A stretch of DNA of 64,000 bases, from contig NZ_AOHO01000019.1 of the NCBI RefSeq assembly GCF_000342005.1, positions 124,001 to 188,000 of the forward strand. Direction: 5' to 3'. This document shows, piece by piece, positions 1 to 8,307 of the stretch. The position numbers and the translations under genes were made by a program. The notes below the pieces were generated by a model. The model did not search any database. It was not told where the DNA came from and saw only the letters and a list, made by a program, of their open reading frames with translations. How positions within the stretch are numbered: the stretch's first letter is position 1; each line of letters begins with the position of its first letter. This DNA comes from Amycolatopsis decaplanina DSM 44594 (GTDB lineage: Bacteria; Actinomycetota; Actinomycetes; Mycobacteriales; Pseudonocardiaceae).

Positions 1-456
1 GCGCTCGTCGACGCCTACCAGGAGCGCGGGCTGCCGATCGTGCTGGTGCACCACGACTCCGTGAAGCCCGGCTCGTCGCTGCGGCCCGGGCAGGAGGGCA
101 ACCACTTCAAGCCCGAACTCGACGGTGTGCGCGCGGATCTGGTGTTCGGCAAGAAGGTCAACTCGGCCTTCCACGGCGACATCGACCTCGACGGCTGGCT
201 GAAGACGCGCGGCATCACCTCGTTCGTGCTCGCCGGCATCCAGACGAACTTCTGCTGCGAGACCACCGCGCGTGTCGGCGGGAATCTCGGCTACGACGTG
301 ACCTTCGCGCTCGACGCCACCTTCACCTTCGACCTCGCCGGGCCGGACGGCAGCGTCTTGACCGCGGACGAGCTCTACAAAGCGACCGCGACGAACCTGC
401 ACGGGGGCGGTTTCGCCACGGTCACTTCGACGAAGGAGATCCTCGAGACCCTTTGA
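1..456 (+). CDS. Isochorismatase-family cysteine hydrolase, 3' part only
   Basis: The reading frame is open from the first base, so the true start lies outside the window; 151 C-terminal residues are visible. The segment TNFCCETTARVGG carries the nucleophilic Cys region of the isochorismatase-like fold, followed by a GYDVTFALDAT strand typical of these hydrolases. The catalytic Asp expected near the N-terminus is outside the window. Family members hydrolyse isochorismate, nicotinamide or N-carbamoyl substrates, and nothing here decides between them. The gene converges on the ABC importer genes, with a hairpin repeat between the two stop codons. Confidence 0.8.
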   Translation, partial: ALVDAYQERGLPIVLVHHDSVKPGSSLRPGQEGNHFKPELDGVRADLVFGKKVNSAFHGDIDLDGWLKTRGITSFVLAGIQTNFCCETTARVGGNLGYDVTFALDATFTFDLAGPDGSVLTADELYKATATNLHGGGFATVTSTKEILETL

Positions 457-470
457 GACCTCCTGGTGGC

Positions 471-524
471 GGGCCTCGTGAGTGGTAAGGACGGTTCTAA
501 CCGTCCTTACCACTCACGAGGCCC
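471..524. repeat. Perfect hairpin repeat, family A (copy 1)
   Basis: Two perfect 26-base arms are separated by a two-base loop (CT); the core of the left arm reads GTGAGTGGTAAGGACGGTT. It lies between the convergent hydrolase and ehuA stop codons, a position suited to a bidirectional terminator. There is no T-run. The same core recurs at 35381, 47855 and 53467 and, as a variant, at 10092. Confidence 0.9.
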
Positions 525-536
525 TGTACCGACGCC

Positions 537-1325
537 TCACGCCCGGTCGATGACCGCCTTGAGGAACCGCCGCGTCCGGTCGTGCTCCGGATCGTTGAAC
601 AGTTTCCCGGGCGTGGCGTCCTCCAGCACCTGTCCCTGGTCGAACATCATCACCCGGTCCGAGACGTCCCGCGCGAACTGCATTTCGTGCGTGACACAGA
701 GGATCGTGATGTCGGTGGACGTCGCGATCTCGCGCAGCACGCGCAGGACGTCGGCGACCAGTTCCGGGTCGAGCGCCGAAGTCACCTCGTCCAGCAGCAG
801 CACGTCCGGCCGCATCGCGAGCGCGCGGGCGATCGCGACGCGCTGCTGCTGGCCGCCGGAAAGCCGGGTGGGGTGCGCGTCCTTCTTGTCCGAGAGCCCC
901 ACCATTTCCAGCAGTTCGACCGCCCGCGCCTCGGCCTCGTCCCGGGAGACGCCGAGCGAGTGGATGGGCGCTTCGGTGATGTTGCGCAGCACGTTCATGT
1001 TGGGGAACAGGTTGAACTGCTGGAACACCATGCCGATCCGCTTGCGCGCTTCCCGCAGGTACTTCTCGTCCGCGGGCACCAGTTTTTCGCCGCGCTTCAT
1101 ATGACTCAGGTAGTCACCGCCGACCTCGATGGTGCCGCCGTCGACCTTCTCCAGTGTCATCAGCAACCGCAGGATCGTCGTCTTCCCGGACCCGCTCGGC
1201 CCGATCAGCGAGACGAATTCCCCTGGCGCGACGGTGAAATCGAGATCCCGCAGCACGACGTGGTCCCCGTAGGACTTGACCACCCGCGAGAACCGGATCA
1301 TGGGGGAATCAACTGTGGGCGGCAC
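537..1325 (-). CDS. ehuA: Ectoine-type ABC importer, ATP-binding subunit
   Basis: A 262-residue polar-amino-acid-type ABC ATPase. Visible motifs are Walker A GPSGSGKTT, signature LSGGQQQRVAIARAL, Walker B VLLLDEVTSALDPE and the switch His in VTHEM. It powers the two permeases encoded just upstream. The GTG start at 1325 is preferred because GGAG lies four bases ahead of it, while the internal ATG at 1301 has no ribosome site; this start overlaps the permease gene by 17 bases, consistent with translational coupling. The Ehu assignment rests on the binding protein of the operon, so the substrate could be another small zwitterion or polar amino acid. Confidence 0.85.
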   Translation of the reverse strand: MPPTVDSPMIRFSRVVKSYGDHVVLRDLDFTVAPGEFVSLIGPSGSGKTTILRLLMTLEKVDGGTIEVGGDYLSHMKRGEKLVPADEKYLREARKRIGMVFQQFNLFPNMNVLRNITEAPIHSLGVSRDEAEARAVELLEMVGLSDKKDAHPTRLSGGQQQRVAIARALAMRPDVLLLDEVTSALDPELVADVLRVLREIATSTDITILCVTHEMQFARDVSDRVMMFDQGQVLEDATPGKLFNDPEHDRTRRFLKAVIDRA

Positions 1326-1968
1326 GTCGCTCCAACCTTCTCACCAGAATCGAAGCCGGCAGGCTCACCAGCAGGAACAGCACCCCGGCCAGGGTGTACG
1401 GCTCGATGACGCGGAACGTGTCGGCGCCGACCTCCTTCGCCCTGGCCAGGACGTCGACGACGCCGATCGCCAGCAGCAACGGGGTTTCCTTGAACATCGA
1501 GATCGTGTAGTTGCCGAGCGCGGGCAGCACCCGCGGCACCGCTTGCGGCAGGACCACCGCGGTCCACACCCGCGACCTCGGCAGGTTCAGCGCGGTCGCG
1601 GCCTCCCACTGTCCTTTCGGGACGGCTTCGATCCCGGCACGGTAGACCTCGGCGGCATAGGTCGCGTAGTGCACGCCGAGCGCCACCACACCGGTGACGA
1701 ACGGTGACATCGTGAACCCCGTCAACGGGGGCACGACGTAGAAGATCGCGAACACCTGGATCAGCAGCGGCGTACTGCGGACGAACTCGATGAACAGCCG
1801 GACCGCCTGGGACAGCACAGGAATCCCGGTCCGGCGGATCAGCGCGAACACCAGGCCGAGCACATACCCGACCACCGAGGCGAGGAGGGTGATCTCGACG
1901 GTGACGAGAAGCCCTTCCAGCAACAGGGGAATCGAATCGAAGGCCGCTTCCCAGCTCCAGTCCATCAC
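1309..1968 (-). CDS. ehuD: Ectoine-type ABC importer, permease EhuD
   Basis: A 219-residue HisM/GlnP-type inner-membrane permease with about five hydrophobic segments. The cytoplasmic EAA loop that docks the ATPase is visible as QWEAATALNLPRSRVWTAVVLPQA. It pairs with the second permease encoded upstream; the two genes overlap by four bases (GTGA), so equal production is likely. In the known Ehu system two permeases, one ATPase and one binding protein import ectoine and hydroxyectoine. A GTG start at 1968 is used; the next codon, ATG at 1965, is an alternative. Confidence 0.82.
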   Translation of the reverse strand: MMDWSWEAAFDSIPLLLEGLLVTVEITLLASVVGYVLGLVFALIRRTGIPVLSQAVRLFIEFVRSTPLLIQVFAIFYVVPPLTGFTMSPFVTGVVALGVHYATYAAEVYRAGIEAVPKGQWEAATALNLPRSRVWTAVVLPQAVPRVLPALGNYTISMFKETPLLLAIGVVDVLARAKEVGADTFRVIEPYTLAGVLFLLVSLPASILVRRLERRAAHS

Positions 1969-2660
1969 ACACCTCCCGCGGTGACCGACATCTTGACCGG
2001 GGCCCGGCCGAGGCGCCGCGCGGCGAACCGTTCCAGCAGCCGCATCCCACTCGTGATCAGCAACGCGAGCAGGAGATAGAGCACGAGTTCGGTGCCGTAG
2101 ATCCAGCCGAGTTCGGCGCCGAACACCGGCCGCAGCAGTTCACCTTGGCGCGCCATCTCGGGGACGGCGATGAACGACAGCAGGGCGGTGCTCTTCAGCA
2201 ACTGGATGAAGAGATTGTTGAACGGTGGCAGCATTTCCGCGAAAGCCTGCGGCAGGATCACCCGCCGCATCCGCTGAGCGGGTGTCAGGTTGAGCGCGAC
2301 GGCGCCTTCGAACTGTGCGCGAGGAACCGAGTTCACCGCGCCGCGGACGATTTCCGCGCCGTAGGCCCCGTGGTTGAGCCCCAGCACCAGGATCCCGGCG
2401 AACATCGGCACCAGCTGGAAGCCGACCAGCACCGGAAGCACGAAGTACAGCCAGAACAACTGGACGACCTCCGAGGTGCCGCGGAAGATCTCGACGTAGA
2501 CACGGGAAGTCCCCCGCACCACCCGGGACGGTGATCTCAGCGCCAGTCCGGCGGCCAGGGAGAGCACCACGGTGAGCGCGATCCCGCCGAGCGCGGCGGT
2601 CAAGGTCGCGCCCAGTCCACTGAGGACGGTCGTGATGATGTGCGATACCGACGACGACAT
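1965..2660 (-). CDS. ehuC: Ectoine-type ABC importer, permease EhuC
   Basis: A 231-residue amino-acid ABC permease. It has hydrophobic segments from about residue 10 onward and an EAA loop (QFEGAVALNLTPAQRMRRVILPQA) that contacts the ATPase. It lies 12 bases downstream of the binding-protein gene and overlaps ehuD by four bases, so the four genes read as one operon in the order ehuB-ehuC-ehuD-ehuA. The ATG at 2660 opens the long frame. Family membership is clear; the substrate comes from context. Confidence 0.82.
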   Translation of the reverse strand: MSSSVSHIITTVLSGLGATLTAALGGIALTVVLSLAAGLALRSPSRVVRGTSRVYVEIFRGTSEVVQLFWLYFVLPVLVGFQLVPMFAGILVLGLNHGAYGAEIVRGAVNSVPRAQFEGAVALNLTPAQRMRRVILPQAFAEMLPPFNNLFIQLLKSTALLSFIAVPEMARQGELLRPVFGAELGWIYGTELVLYLLLALLITSGMRLLERFAARRLGRAPVKMSVTAGGV

Positions 2661-2672
2661 GGGTCAGCCTCG

Positions 2673-3566
2673 CTACACCGCGCAGAGTTTCTCGGTGGTG
2701 ACGTCGGCCTTCGGCAGGTTGTCCGCCGAAAAGCCGAACGGTGTCACGATCTTGGTCCATTCACCGCTGTCGTGCAGCTTCTTGAGTTCGGCGTTGAACG
2801 CCTCGCGCAGGGGGTTGTCGTCCTTGCGGAAGACGAAGGCGCCGGCGGACACGACCGGCTGCCCGTTCTTGATCGGGTCGAAACCCGGGGTCACTTCCGC
2901 CGCGGCGCCCGGGCTCTTCGCCAGGACGTCCTTGAGGGAGATGTCGGTGAGCGCGGCGCAGTAGACCCGGCCGTCGGTGACCGCGCGGAGCATGTTGTCC
3001 TGCGAATCGAGGGTGACGATCTGATCCTCGGCGACGCCGGAGTCGGTGGCGTACCCCTTTTCCACGGCCGCTGAGAGCACGGCGACCTTGACCTTCTTGG
3101 CCGCGATGTCCTCGAACTTCAGCACCTGCTGTGGATTTCCCTTGGGTACCAGCAAAGCGGTCAGTGCCGAGTAGTCGGGGATCGAGAACGCCGCCGCGTC
3201 GCACCGTTCTTTCTTGATGTTCATCCCGGCCGCGACGATGTCGTACTTCCTGGCGTTGAGCGCGGGGATCAACTGGTCGAAGGAGACCGCTTCGGCTTCC
3301 ACGTCGTCGATGCCCATCGCCTTGAAGACGGCGCGGGCGACTTCGGGCGCCTCGCCGGTGACCTTGCCGCTCTGGTCCGTGAAGCCGTACGGCGCTTCGT
3401 TCGCGATTCCGATCTTGATCTTCTTCGCTTCCTTGGCCGCCTGCAACGCGTCCCCGGAAGAGGTCGACGTGCACGCGGACAACAGCACCGGGCCGCCGAT
3501 CGTCACCGCCCCCAGAACAGCTGACCGCCGGAAGAACTCCCGCCTCGACCACTCGCCGTGCACCAT
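2673..3566 (-). CDS. ehuB: Ectoine/hydroxyectoine-type solute-binding lipoprotein
   Basis: A 297-residue periplasmic-type binding protein, first gene of the importer operon. The N-terminus carries a twin-arginine motif (SRREFFRRS, residues 7-15) and a lipobox LLSAC with Cys32, so it is probably exported folded by Tat and lipid-anchored. The mature part has the family-3 solute-binding fold. The stretches around ANEAPYGF, GEAPEVAR, YDIVAAGMNI and AVEKGYA resemble EhuB proteins, which bind ectoine and hydroxyectoine as osmoprotectants or nitrogen sources. The ATG follows AGAGGTG at a normal distance. Substrate identity is inferred from family resemblance. Confidence 0.8.
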   Translation of the reverse strand: MVHGEWSRREFFRRSAVLGAVTIGGPVLLSACTSTSSGDALQAAKEAKKIKIGIANEAPYGFTDQSGKVTGEAPEVARAVFKAMGIDDVEAEAVSFDQLIPALNARKYDIVAAGMNIKKERCDAAAFSIPDYSALTALLVPKGNPQQVLKFEDIAAKKVKVAVLSAAVEKGYATDSGVAEDQIVTLDSQDNMLRAVTDGRVYCAALTDISLKDVLAKSPGAAAEVTPGFDPIKNGQPVVSAGAFVFRKDDNPLREAFNAELKKLHDSGEWTKIVTPFGFSADNLPKADVTTEKLCAV

Positions 3567-3579
3567 AGCGGCACCTCTT

Positions 3580-3602
3580 TTCGATTAATCGGTTTAATCG
3601 AA
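3580..3602 (-). promoter_or_regulatory. ehuB: Palindromic operator ahead of the ehu operon
   Basis: Perfect nine-base inverted repeat, TTCGATTAA and TTAATCGAA, separated by five bases. It ends just upstream of the ehuB ribosome site, where a bound repressor would block the operon. The AT-rich arms stand out against the GC-rich surroundings. No regulator gene is adjacent, so the binding protein is unknown. Confidence 0.65.
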
Positions 3603-3683
3603 ACGTAGGTGGGTACCTTGGCGCGGGCAGTGTGAGCGGGTGACGAACAACCCGCTGTTACGGTACCGAGATTTACGGTGACT

Positions 3684-5705
3684 TTAGGTGCTCAGACCGT
3701 GGCGCTCCCGCACCAATCCGACAATTCCGTCCATGATGTCGGTGAGTTCGTAGTCCTTCGGCGTGAACACCTTCGCGATTCCCCGCTCCAGCAAGAGCTT
3801 CTCGTCATCGGGCGGGATGATGCCGCCGACGATGACCGGGATGTCACCCGCGCCCGCGGCCCGCAATCCGTCCACGACCTGCGGCACGACCTCGAGATGC
3901 GAACCCGAGAGCACCGAAAGCCCGACCACGTGCACGCCCTCCTGGACCGCGGCCGCGACGATCTGTTCCGGGGTGAGCCGGATGCCTTGGTACACCACCT
4001 CGAAACCGACGTCGCGCGCCCGCACGGCCACCTGCTCGGCACCGTTGGAATGCCCGTCGAGACCGGGTTTGCCGACCAGGATCCGCAGTCGCTCGCCGAG
4101 CTCGGTGTTCGTCGCCTTGACCCGGTCGCGGACGCGGCGGATCTCCTCGTTGCCCTCGCCCGCGGCCGCCGACGCGGAAACCCCGGTGGGAGCGCGGTAT
4201 TCGCCGAACACCTCGCGCAGCGCCCCCGACCACTCACCGGTGGTGACGCCGGCGCGGGCGCACTCGATCGTCGCCTCGAACAGGTTCCGCGAGGTCTTCG
4301 CGACGGCCTTCAGCTTTTCCAGCGCCGACTCGGCGGCCGCGTTGTCGCGACGCGTCCGCCATTCCTCGATCGCGGTGACGGCCTGCTTCTCGACGGCCGG
4401 GTCGATCGTTTCGATCGCCTTGGCGCCTTCGGCTTGCAGCGGGGAAGGTTCGGTGGTCTCGAATTTGTTGACGCCGACCAGGATCCGCTCGCCGTTCTCC
4501 ATGCCGCGCCGATACTCCGCGAGCGAGGCGACGAGCTGCGACTTCATGTAGCCGCTCTCGACGGCCGCGACCGCGCCGCCGAGATCCTGCACCCGCGCGA
4601 TCTCCTCGCGCGCGCCCGCCATGATCTCGTCGACCTTGGCCTGGATGACGTGCGACCCGTCGAAGATGTCCTCGTACTCCAGCAGATCGGTCTCGAACGC
4701 CAGCACCTGCTGCATCCGCAGCGCCCACTGCTGGTCCCACGGCCGGGGCAGGCCGAGCGCCTCGTTCCACGCGGGCAGCTGGATCGCGCGGGCCCTGGCA
4801 CCACGGGAAAGCGAGACCGCGAGCATCTCCAGCACGATGCGCTGGACGTTGTTCTCCGGCTGAGCCTCGGTCAGGCCCAGCGAGTTGACCTGCACGCCGT
4901 AACGCAGCCGCCGCGCCTTGGGATCCGTGACGCCGTAACGGTCCCGGGTGATCTCGTCCCAGAGCGCGGTGAACGCGCGCATCTTCGACATCTCCTCGAC
5001 GAACCGCACCCCGGCGTTGACGAAGAACGAGATCCGCGCGACCACCTTGGCCATGTCGGCGTCCTCGACCTGCCCGGAATCCCGGACCGCGTCGAGGACT
5101 GCGATGGCGGTGCACAACGCGTACGCGACCTCTTGTGTCGGCGTCGCGCCCGCTTCCTGCAGGTGGTAACTGCAGATGTTGATCGGGTTCCACTTCGGCA
5201 CGTGGTGCACGGTCCACGCGATCATGTCGGTGATCAGGCGGAGGCTCGGGCCCGGCGGGAAGATGTAGGTGCCGCGGGAGAGGTATTCCTTGATGATGTC
5301 GTTCTGCGTGGTGCCGGTGAGTTTGGCCAGCACTTCGTCGACATCGCGGCCCTCGGCTTCGGCCTGCTCGCGCGCCACGGAGACGTAGAGCGCCAGCAGC
5401 CACATGGCGGGCGCGTTGATCGTCATCGACGTGTTGGCCTCGGCGAGCGGGATGCCGTCGAAGAGGCGCCGCATGTCGCCGATGTGCGAGACCGGGACGC
5501 CGACCTTGCCGACCTCGCCCTTGGACAGCTGGTGATCCGGGTCGTAGCCGGTCTGCGTCGGCAGATCGAAGGCGACCGAGAGACCGGTCTGCCCCTTCGC
5601 GAGATTACGGCGGTACAGCTCGTTCGACGCGGCCGCGGACGAGTGACCCGCGTAGGTCCGCATCACCCAGGGGCGGTCCCGTTCACGGTCCGTGGGATAG
5701 GGCAC
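3684..5705 (-). CDS. ecm: Ethylmalonyl-CoA mutase (MeaA/Ecm type)
   Basis: A 673-residue single-chain coenzyme-B12 mutase. The N-terminal TIM-barrel (to about residue 520) has PTQTGYDPDH and NPINICSYHLQEAG. The C-terminal cobalamin domain has the base-off motif DGHSNGAEQ near residues 548-556, then GLSVLSGSH and IVGGIIP. One chain of this length, with no partner subunit, fits the MeaA/ethylmalonyl-CoA mutase group rather than the two-subunit methylmalonyl-CoA mutase. It converts ethylmalonyl-CoA to methylsuccinyl-CoA in the ethylmalonyl-CoA route of acetyl-CoA assimilation. A monocistronic gene is likely; a 12-base palindrome lies 35 bases upstream. Confidence 0.85.
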   Translation of the reverse strand: MPYPTDRERDRPWVMRTYAGHSSAAASNELYRRNLAKGQTGLSVAFDLPTQTGYDPDHQLSKGEVGKVGVPVSHIGDMRRLFDGIPLAEANTSMTINAPAMWLLALYVSVAREQAEAEGRDVDEVLAKLTGTTQNDIIKEYLSRGTYIFPPGPSLRLITDMIAWTVHHVPKWNPINICSYHLQEAGATPTQEVAYALCTAIAVLDAVRDSGQVEDADMAKVVARISFFVNAGVRFVEEMSKMRAFTALWDEITRDRYGVTDPKARRLRYGVQVNSLGLTEAQPENNVQRIVLEMLAVSLSRGARARAIQLPAWNEALGLPRPWDQQWALRMQQVLAFETDLLEYEDIFDGSHVIQAKVDEIMAGAREEIARVQDLGGAVAAVESGYMKSQLVASLAEYRRGMENGERILVGVNKFETTEPSPLQAEGAKAIETIDPAVEKQAVTAIEEWRTRRDNAAAESALEKLKAVAKTSRNLFEATIECARAGVTTGEWSGALREVFGEYRAPTGVSASAAAGEGNEEIRRVRDRVKATNTELGERLRILVGKPGLDGHSNGAEQVAVRARDVGFEVVYQGIRLTPEQIVAAAVQEGVHVVGLSVLSGSHLEVVPQVVDGLRAAGAGDIPVIVGGIIPPDDEKLLLERGIAKVFTPKDYELTDIMDGIVGLVRERHGLST

Positions 5706-5739
5706 GGTGCACCTCCGGCGCTGGACGATCGCCTGAGTG

Positions 5740-5751
5740 TACCGGCCGGTA
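5740..5751. promoter_or_regulatory. Perfect 12-bp palindrome upstream of ecm
   Basis: TACCGGCCGGTA reads the same on both strands and sits 35 bases ahead of the ecm start codon. Its length and position fit a TetR-type operator over the promoter. No TetR gene is visible nearby, so the regulator would act in trans. Confidence 0.45.
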
Positions 5752-5786
5752 ACATCGGGTGCGCAGTTGAATCGAACACAGTCGGG

Positions 5787-6365
5787 TCATTCTCCGGCGG
5801 CCTGGGTCTCCGGCGGCTGCCGGCGCTGTCGTGCTTCTTCGACGGCTTTCGCGAGCTTTTCCCGCACCTTGGCGACCTCGCTGACACCCACGAGGATGAC
5901 CGGCGGCTTGCGGTCCTTCCCGGTACCCGCGCCGAAGTTCGCCGATGCCCACGCCAGCACCCCGAGCCTGCCGAACGTGATCGTCCCGGTCTTGCCCGGC
6001 CCGGGAGTGACCACGGGATCCGCCAGTCCGGCCAGCGCCGCGGACTCCTCCTTGCGGCGGACGAGCGCGCTGGTCGCGATGACCCGGCCGTCCGTCACGG
6101 CGTACGTGGTCGAGGCGAGCCTGAGGTAGCGGATCAGCGGCCTGCCGGCGAGATGGAAAACGCCCGCGGCGGTGAGCGCGACCCACGCGGCCCGGTGGAA
6201 CGCGGTGTCGTGGTTGCCGGTGAAGAACAGCGTGACGGCGCCGAGCCAGAGCAGGCCGACAGGGACGTTGAAGTAGTCGCCGGGATTGAAGAGGGGCCTG
6301 CGCACCGGCTGCCCGGCCCAGATGACCCGTTCGCCTGGAAGGAGGTCGATCCGCCCCTCATGCAT
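5787..6365 (-). CDS. PH-like membrane protein, paralogue 1
   Basis: A 192-residue protein opening with LLPGERVIWAGQPVRRPLF, then two hydrophobic segments (about residues 30-75), then a bPH-like part with TTYAVTDGRVIATS. The order 'LLPGER.(I/L).W.G.P', membrane pair, 'Y/F..TD.RV' is shared by the next two genes, so the three are paralogues. Proteins of this design are common membrane-associated actinobacterial proteins without a defined job. The ATG at 6365 is chosen because both neighbours begin the same distance before LLPGER; an upstream GTG at 6377 is possible. Confidence 0.7.
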   Translation of the reverse strand: MHEGRIDLLPGERVIWAGQPVRRPLFNPGDYFNVPVGLLWLGAVTLFFTGNHDTAFHRAAWVALTAAGVFHLAGRPLIRYLRLASTTYAVTDGRVIATSALVRRKEESAALAGLADPVVTPGPGKTGTITFGRLGVLAWASANFGAGTGKDRKPPVILVGVSEVAKVREKLAKAVEEARQRRQPPETQAAGE

Positions 6366-6438
6366 GCCACGGCACACTACCCGTCCGGGGGACGGGCGAC
6401 AGTGTCCGTTCGTCGGTTGCCTTTCGGTCCGAACGGAC

Positions 6439-6945
6439 CTAGCGGGGCGGCCGCTGAGCCGTCGCGATGAGGTCGCGGACGCGCCGGGCGTCCTCGATCC
6501 CGCTCAGCTCGATCTGTGCGTCGTCGTTGTCCTGGAAGAGACCTACGAGGAATCCCACGCCTCTGCCGAAGGTGACCGTCCCGGTCCCGTCACCGTGCTC
6601 CACCACCTGCGGCGGCCCCAACGCCTCCAGGTAGCACGACGTGCTCTCCTTGCCCCTTACCCACACAACCACCCGCTGGTCGGTCAGGGCGTACGAAGTG
6701 GACTTCACCTTCAGGGAGCGCTGGATCGGCTGCTAGATCCCGCCCAGCACGGTCAGGGCCAGCACGGCGTACCAGATGACCGAGAGCTCCTTGCCGTCTC
6801 GCTCGGCGAAGTAGTACCAGGCACCCAAGACCGCCAGTGCCGGCACGACCATCAGATCGCTCTTCGCGAATATCGAGATGCGCTTCGGCGCACCTTCCCA
6901 GATCATGCGCTCTCCGGGCAGCAACCCCGTATCCCCCAGATACAT
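6439..6945 (-). pseudogene. PH-like membrane protein, paralogue 2, broken by an in-frame amber codon
   Basis: Begins with a start, LLPGERMIWEGAP and two hydrophobic segments, reads to TAG at 6733-6735, then continues in the same frame with SLKVKSTSYALTDQRVVV and a tail matching paralogue 3 (GTVTFG, ARRVRDLIATA). Counting through the stop gives 168 residues, close to the 164 of its neighbour, so a single base change truncated the gene after residue 70. The leader sequence before the start also matches that of paralogue 3, showing a tandem duplication that included upstream DNA. The short product may still be made as a membrane peptide. Confidence 0.8.
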
Positions 6946-7016
6946 ACGCGGACGATAAGCCCGCTTCCTCCCGCTGAACAGGGCTTTGCCGGAATCGTGA
7001 CCGGCCCTCCCCGTAC

Positions 7017-7511
7017 CTAGCGAGCCGTCGCGATCAGATCCCGGACACGGCGGGCCTCGGTCCCGGCGAGGCGGGGAAGCGACGAGTCGGCATCCCGGTT
7101 TCCCGGGCCCGACAGGAAACCCGGCGACATGCCGTCACCGAAGCTGATGGTGCCGGTTCCGTCCGCGTGCTCGGTCAGCCGCGGCGGGCCCAGGTCGCTC
7201 AGGTAGTGCGACACGACGTCGGCTCCCTTGCGCCGGACGACGACACGTCGATCGGTCACGACGAACGAACTCGTCCGCGTCTTGAGGTGTCGCTTGATCC
7301 CCCGGCCGATCCAGAGCAGCACGATCACCACCGGCACCACGTAGACGATCCTCGACACCGGATCCCGCGTCGACGGATAGAGCAGGAAGCCGAGGAACAG
7401 CACTCCCGGCACGGCGGCCAGATCACTCACCTCGACGAGCGGAACGCGCCGCGGCGCGCCTTCCCAGAGCAGGCGCTCGCCGGGCAGCAACGCCGTCTCC
7501 CCCACATGCAT
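7017..7511 (-). CDS. PH-like membrane protein, paralogue 3
   Basis: A 164-residue intact member of the tandem trio. It has LLPGERLLWEGAPRRVPL near the N-terminus, two hydrophobic segments around residues 25-70, then TSSFVVTDRRVVVRRKG, the bPH-like sheet, and ends ARRVRDLIATAR. The ATG at 7511 begins MHVGETALLPGER, matching the start region of paralogue 2; the frame could open earlier at 7541 but that extension is not shared. Function unknown; a membrane-associated scaffold is only a guess. Confidence 0.72.
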   Translation of the reverse strand: MHVGETALLPGERLLWEGAPRRVPLVEVSDLAAVPGVLFLGFLLYPSTRDPVSRIVYVVPVVIVLLWIGRGIKRHLKTRTSSFVVTDRRVVVRRKGADVVSHYLSDLGPPRLTEHADGTGTISFGDGMSPGFLSGPGNRDADSSLPRLAGTEARRVRDLIATAR

Positions 7512-7615
7512 GGGCGGACGATAAGCCCCGCTTCGTTCCACTGGCCAGGGCTTTACCGGAATCGTGACTGTGACCGAAATCCACGAGACTCGCCCGCGCC
7601 CGGCGTCTAGCGTGA

Positions 7616-8245
7616 GTGACCGTGACGTGGAGTTCCTACAGCAGCTATCTGGTCATCGTCGTCCTGATCGTCCTCGCCCCGGGACCGGACACGATGGTGA
7701 TGCTCAAGAACTCGCTGTCCGGCGGCACCCGCGGCGGCTTCCTCACCACAGCCGGGATCTTCGTGGCCAACGCCGTGCAGGGCACGGCCGCCGCGCTCGG
7801 CCTCGGTGTCGTGATCGCGCAGTCGCAGCCGGTGTTCGTGACGCTCAAATGGGTCGGTGCCGCTTACCTGGTCTTCCTCGGTTTCCAGGCGTTGCGCGGC
7901 GCGTGGCGGGGTGACTACTCCGGCGTCACGGCGGTGAAGCAGCAACGGTCGAGCGGGTTCCGCCGCTTCCGCGAGGGCTTCCTTTCCAACATCACCAACC
8001 CGAAGGTGCTCGTGCTGTACCTGTCGGTGCTTCCGCAGTTCCTCGACCCGGTGACGACCTCGGCCTGGGACGCGCTGCTGCTCGCCTACACGGTCGCGGT
8101 GCTGGGCGCGATCTGGCTGATGACGCTCCTGTTCTTCGTGCATCGCGTACGGACCTGGCTGGAACGCCGCAAGGTCCGCCGCGCACTCGACGGCGTCACC
8201 GGGACCGCGCTGGTCGGTTTCGGCGCCGCTCTCGCGCTCGAGTAA
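7616..8245 (+). CDS. LysE/RhtB-family amino-acid exporter
   Basis: A 209-residue membrane protein with about six hydrophobic segments. The N-terminal VLIVLAPGPDTMVMLKNSL with its G-x-x-x-G region (TRGGFLTTAG) and the middle NITNPKVLVLYLSVLPQF are signatures of the LysE/RhtB superfamily, which exports amino acids or small derivatives by proton exchange. GTG at 7616 is taken as the start. It is divergent from the PH-like genes, so a promoter must lie in 7512-7615. The substrate cannot be told. Confidence 0.85.
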   Translation: MTVTWSSYSSYLVIVVLIVLAPGPDTMVMLKNSLSGGTRGGFLTTAGIFVANAVQGTAAALGLGVVIAQSQPVFVTLKWVGAAYLVFLGFQALRGAWRGDYSGVTAVKQQRSSGFRRFREGFLSNITNPKVLVLYLSVLPQFLDPVTTSAWDALLLAYTVAVLGAIWLMTLLFFVHRVRTWLERRKVRRALDGVTGTALVGFGAALALE

Positions 8246-8307
8246 CCCTCTCGGTCGTTTACGCGATACTCCGGATGTCGCAATGGCGCGACCTCAAGGA
8301 GGCTTCG

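Noticed and set aside
6733..6735. Pyrrolysine or programmed amber readthrough
   Set aside because: No pyl genes or recoding structure are visible; a simple nonsense mutation explains the data better.
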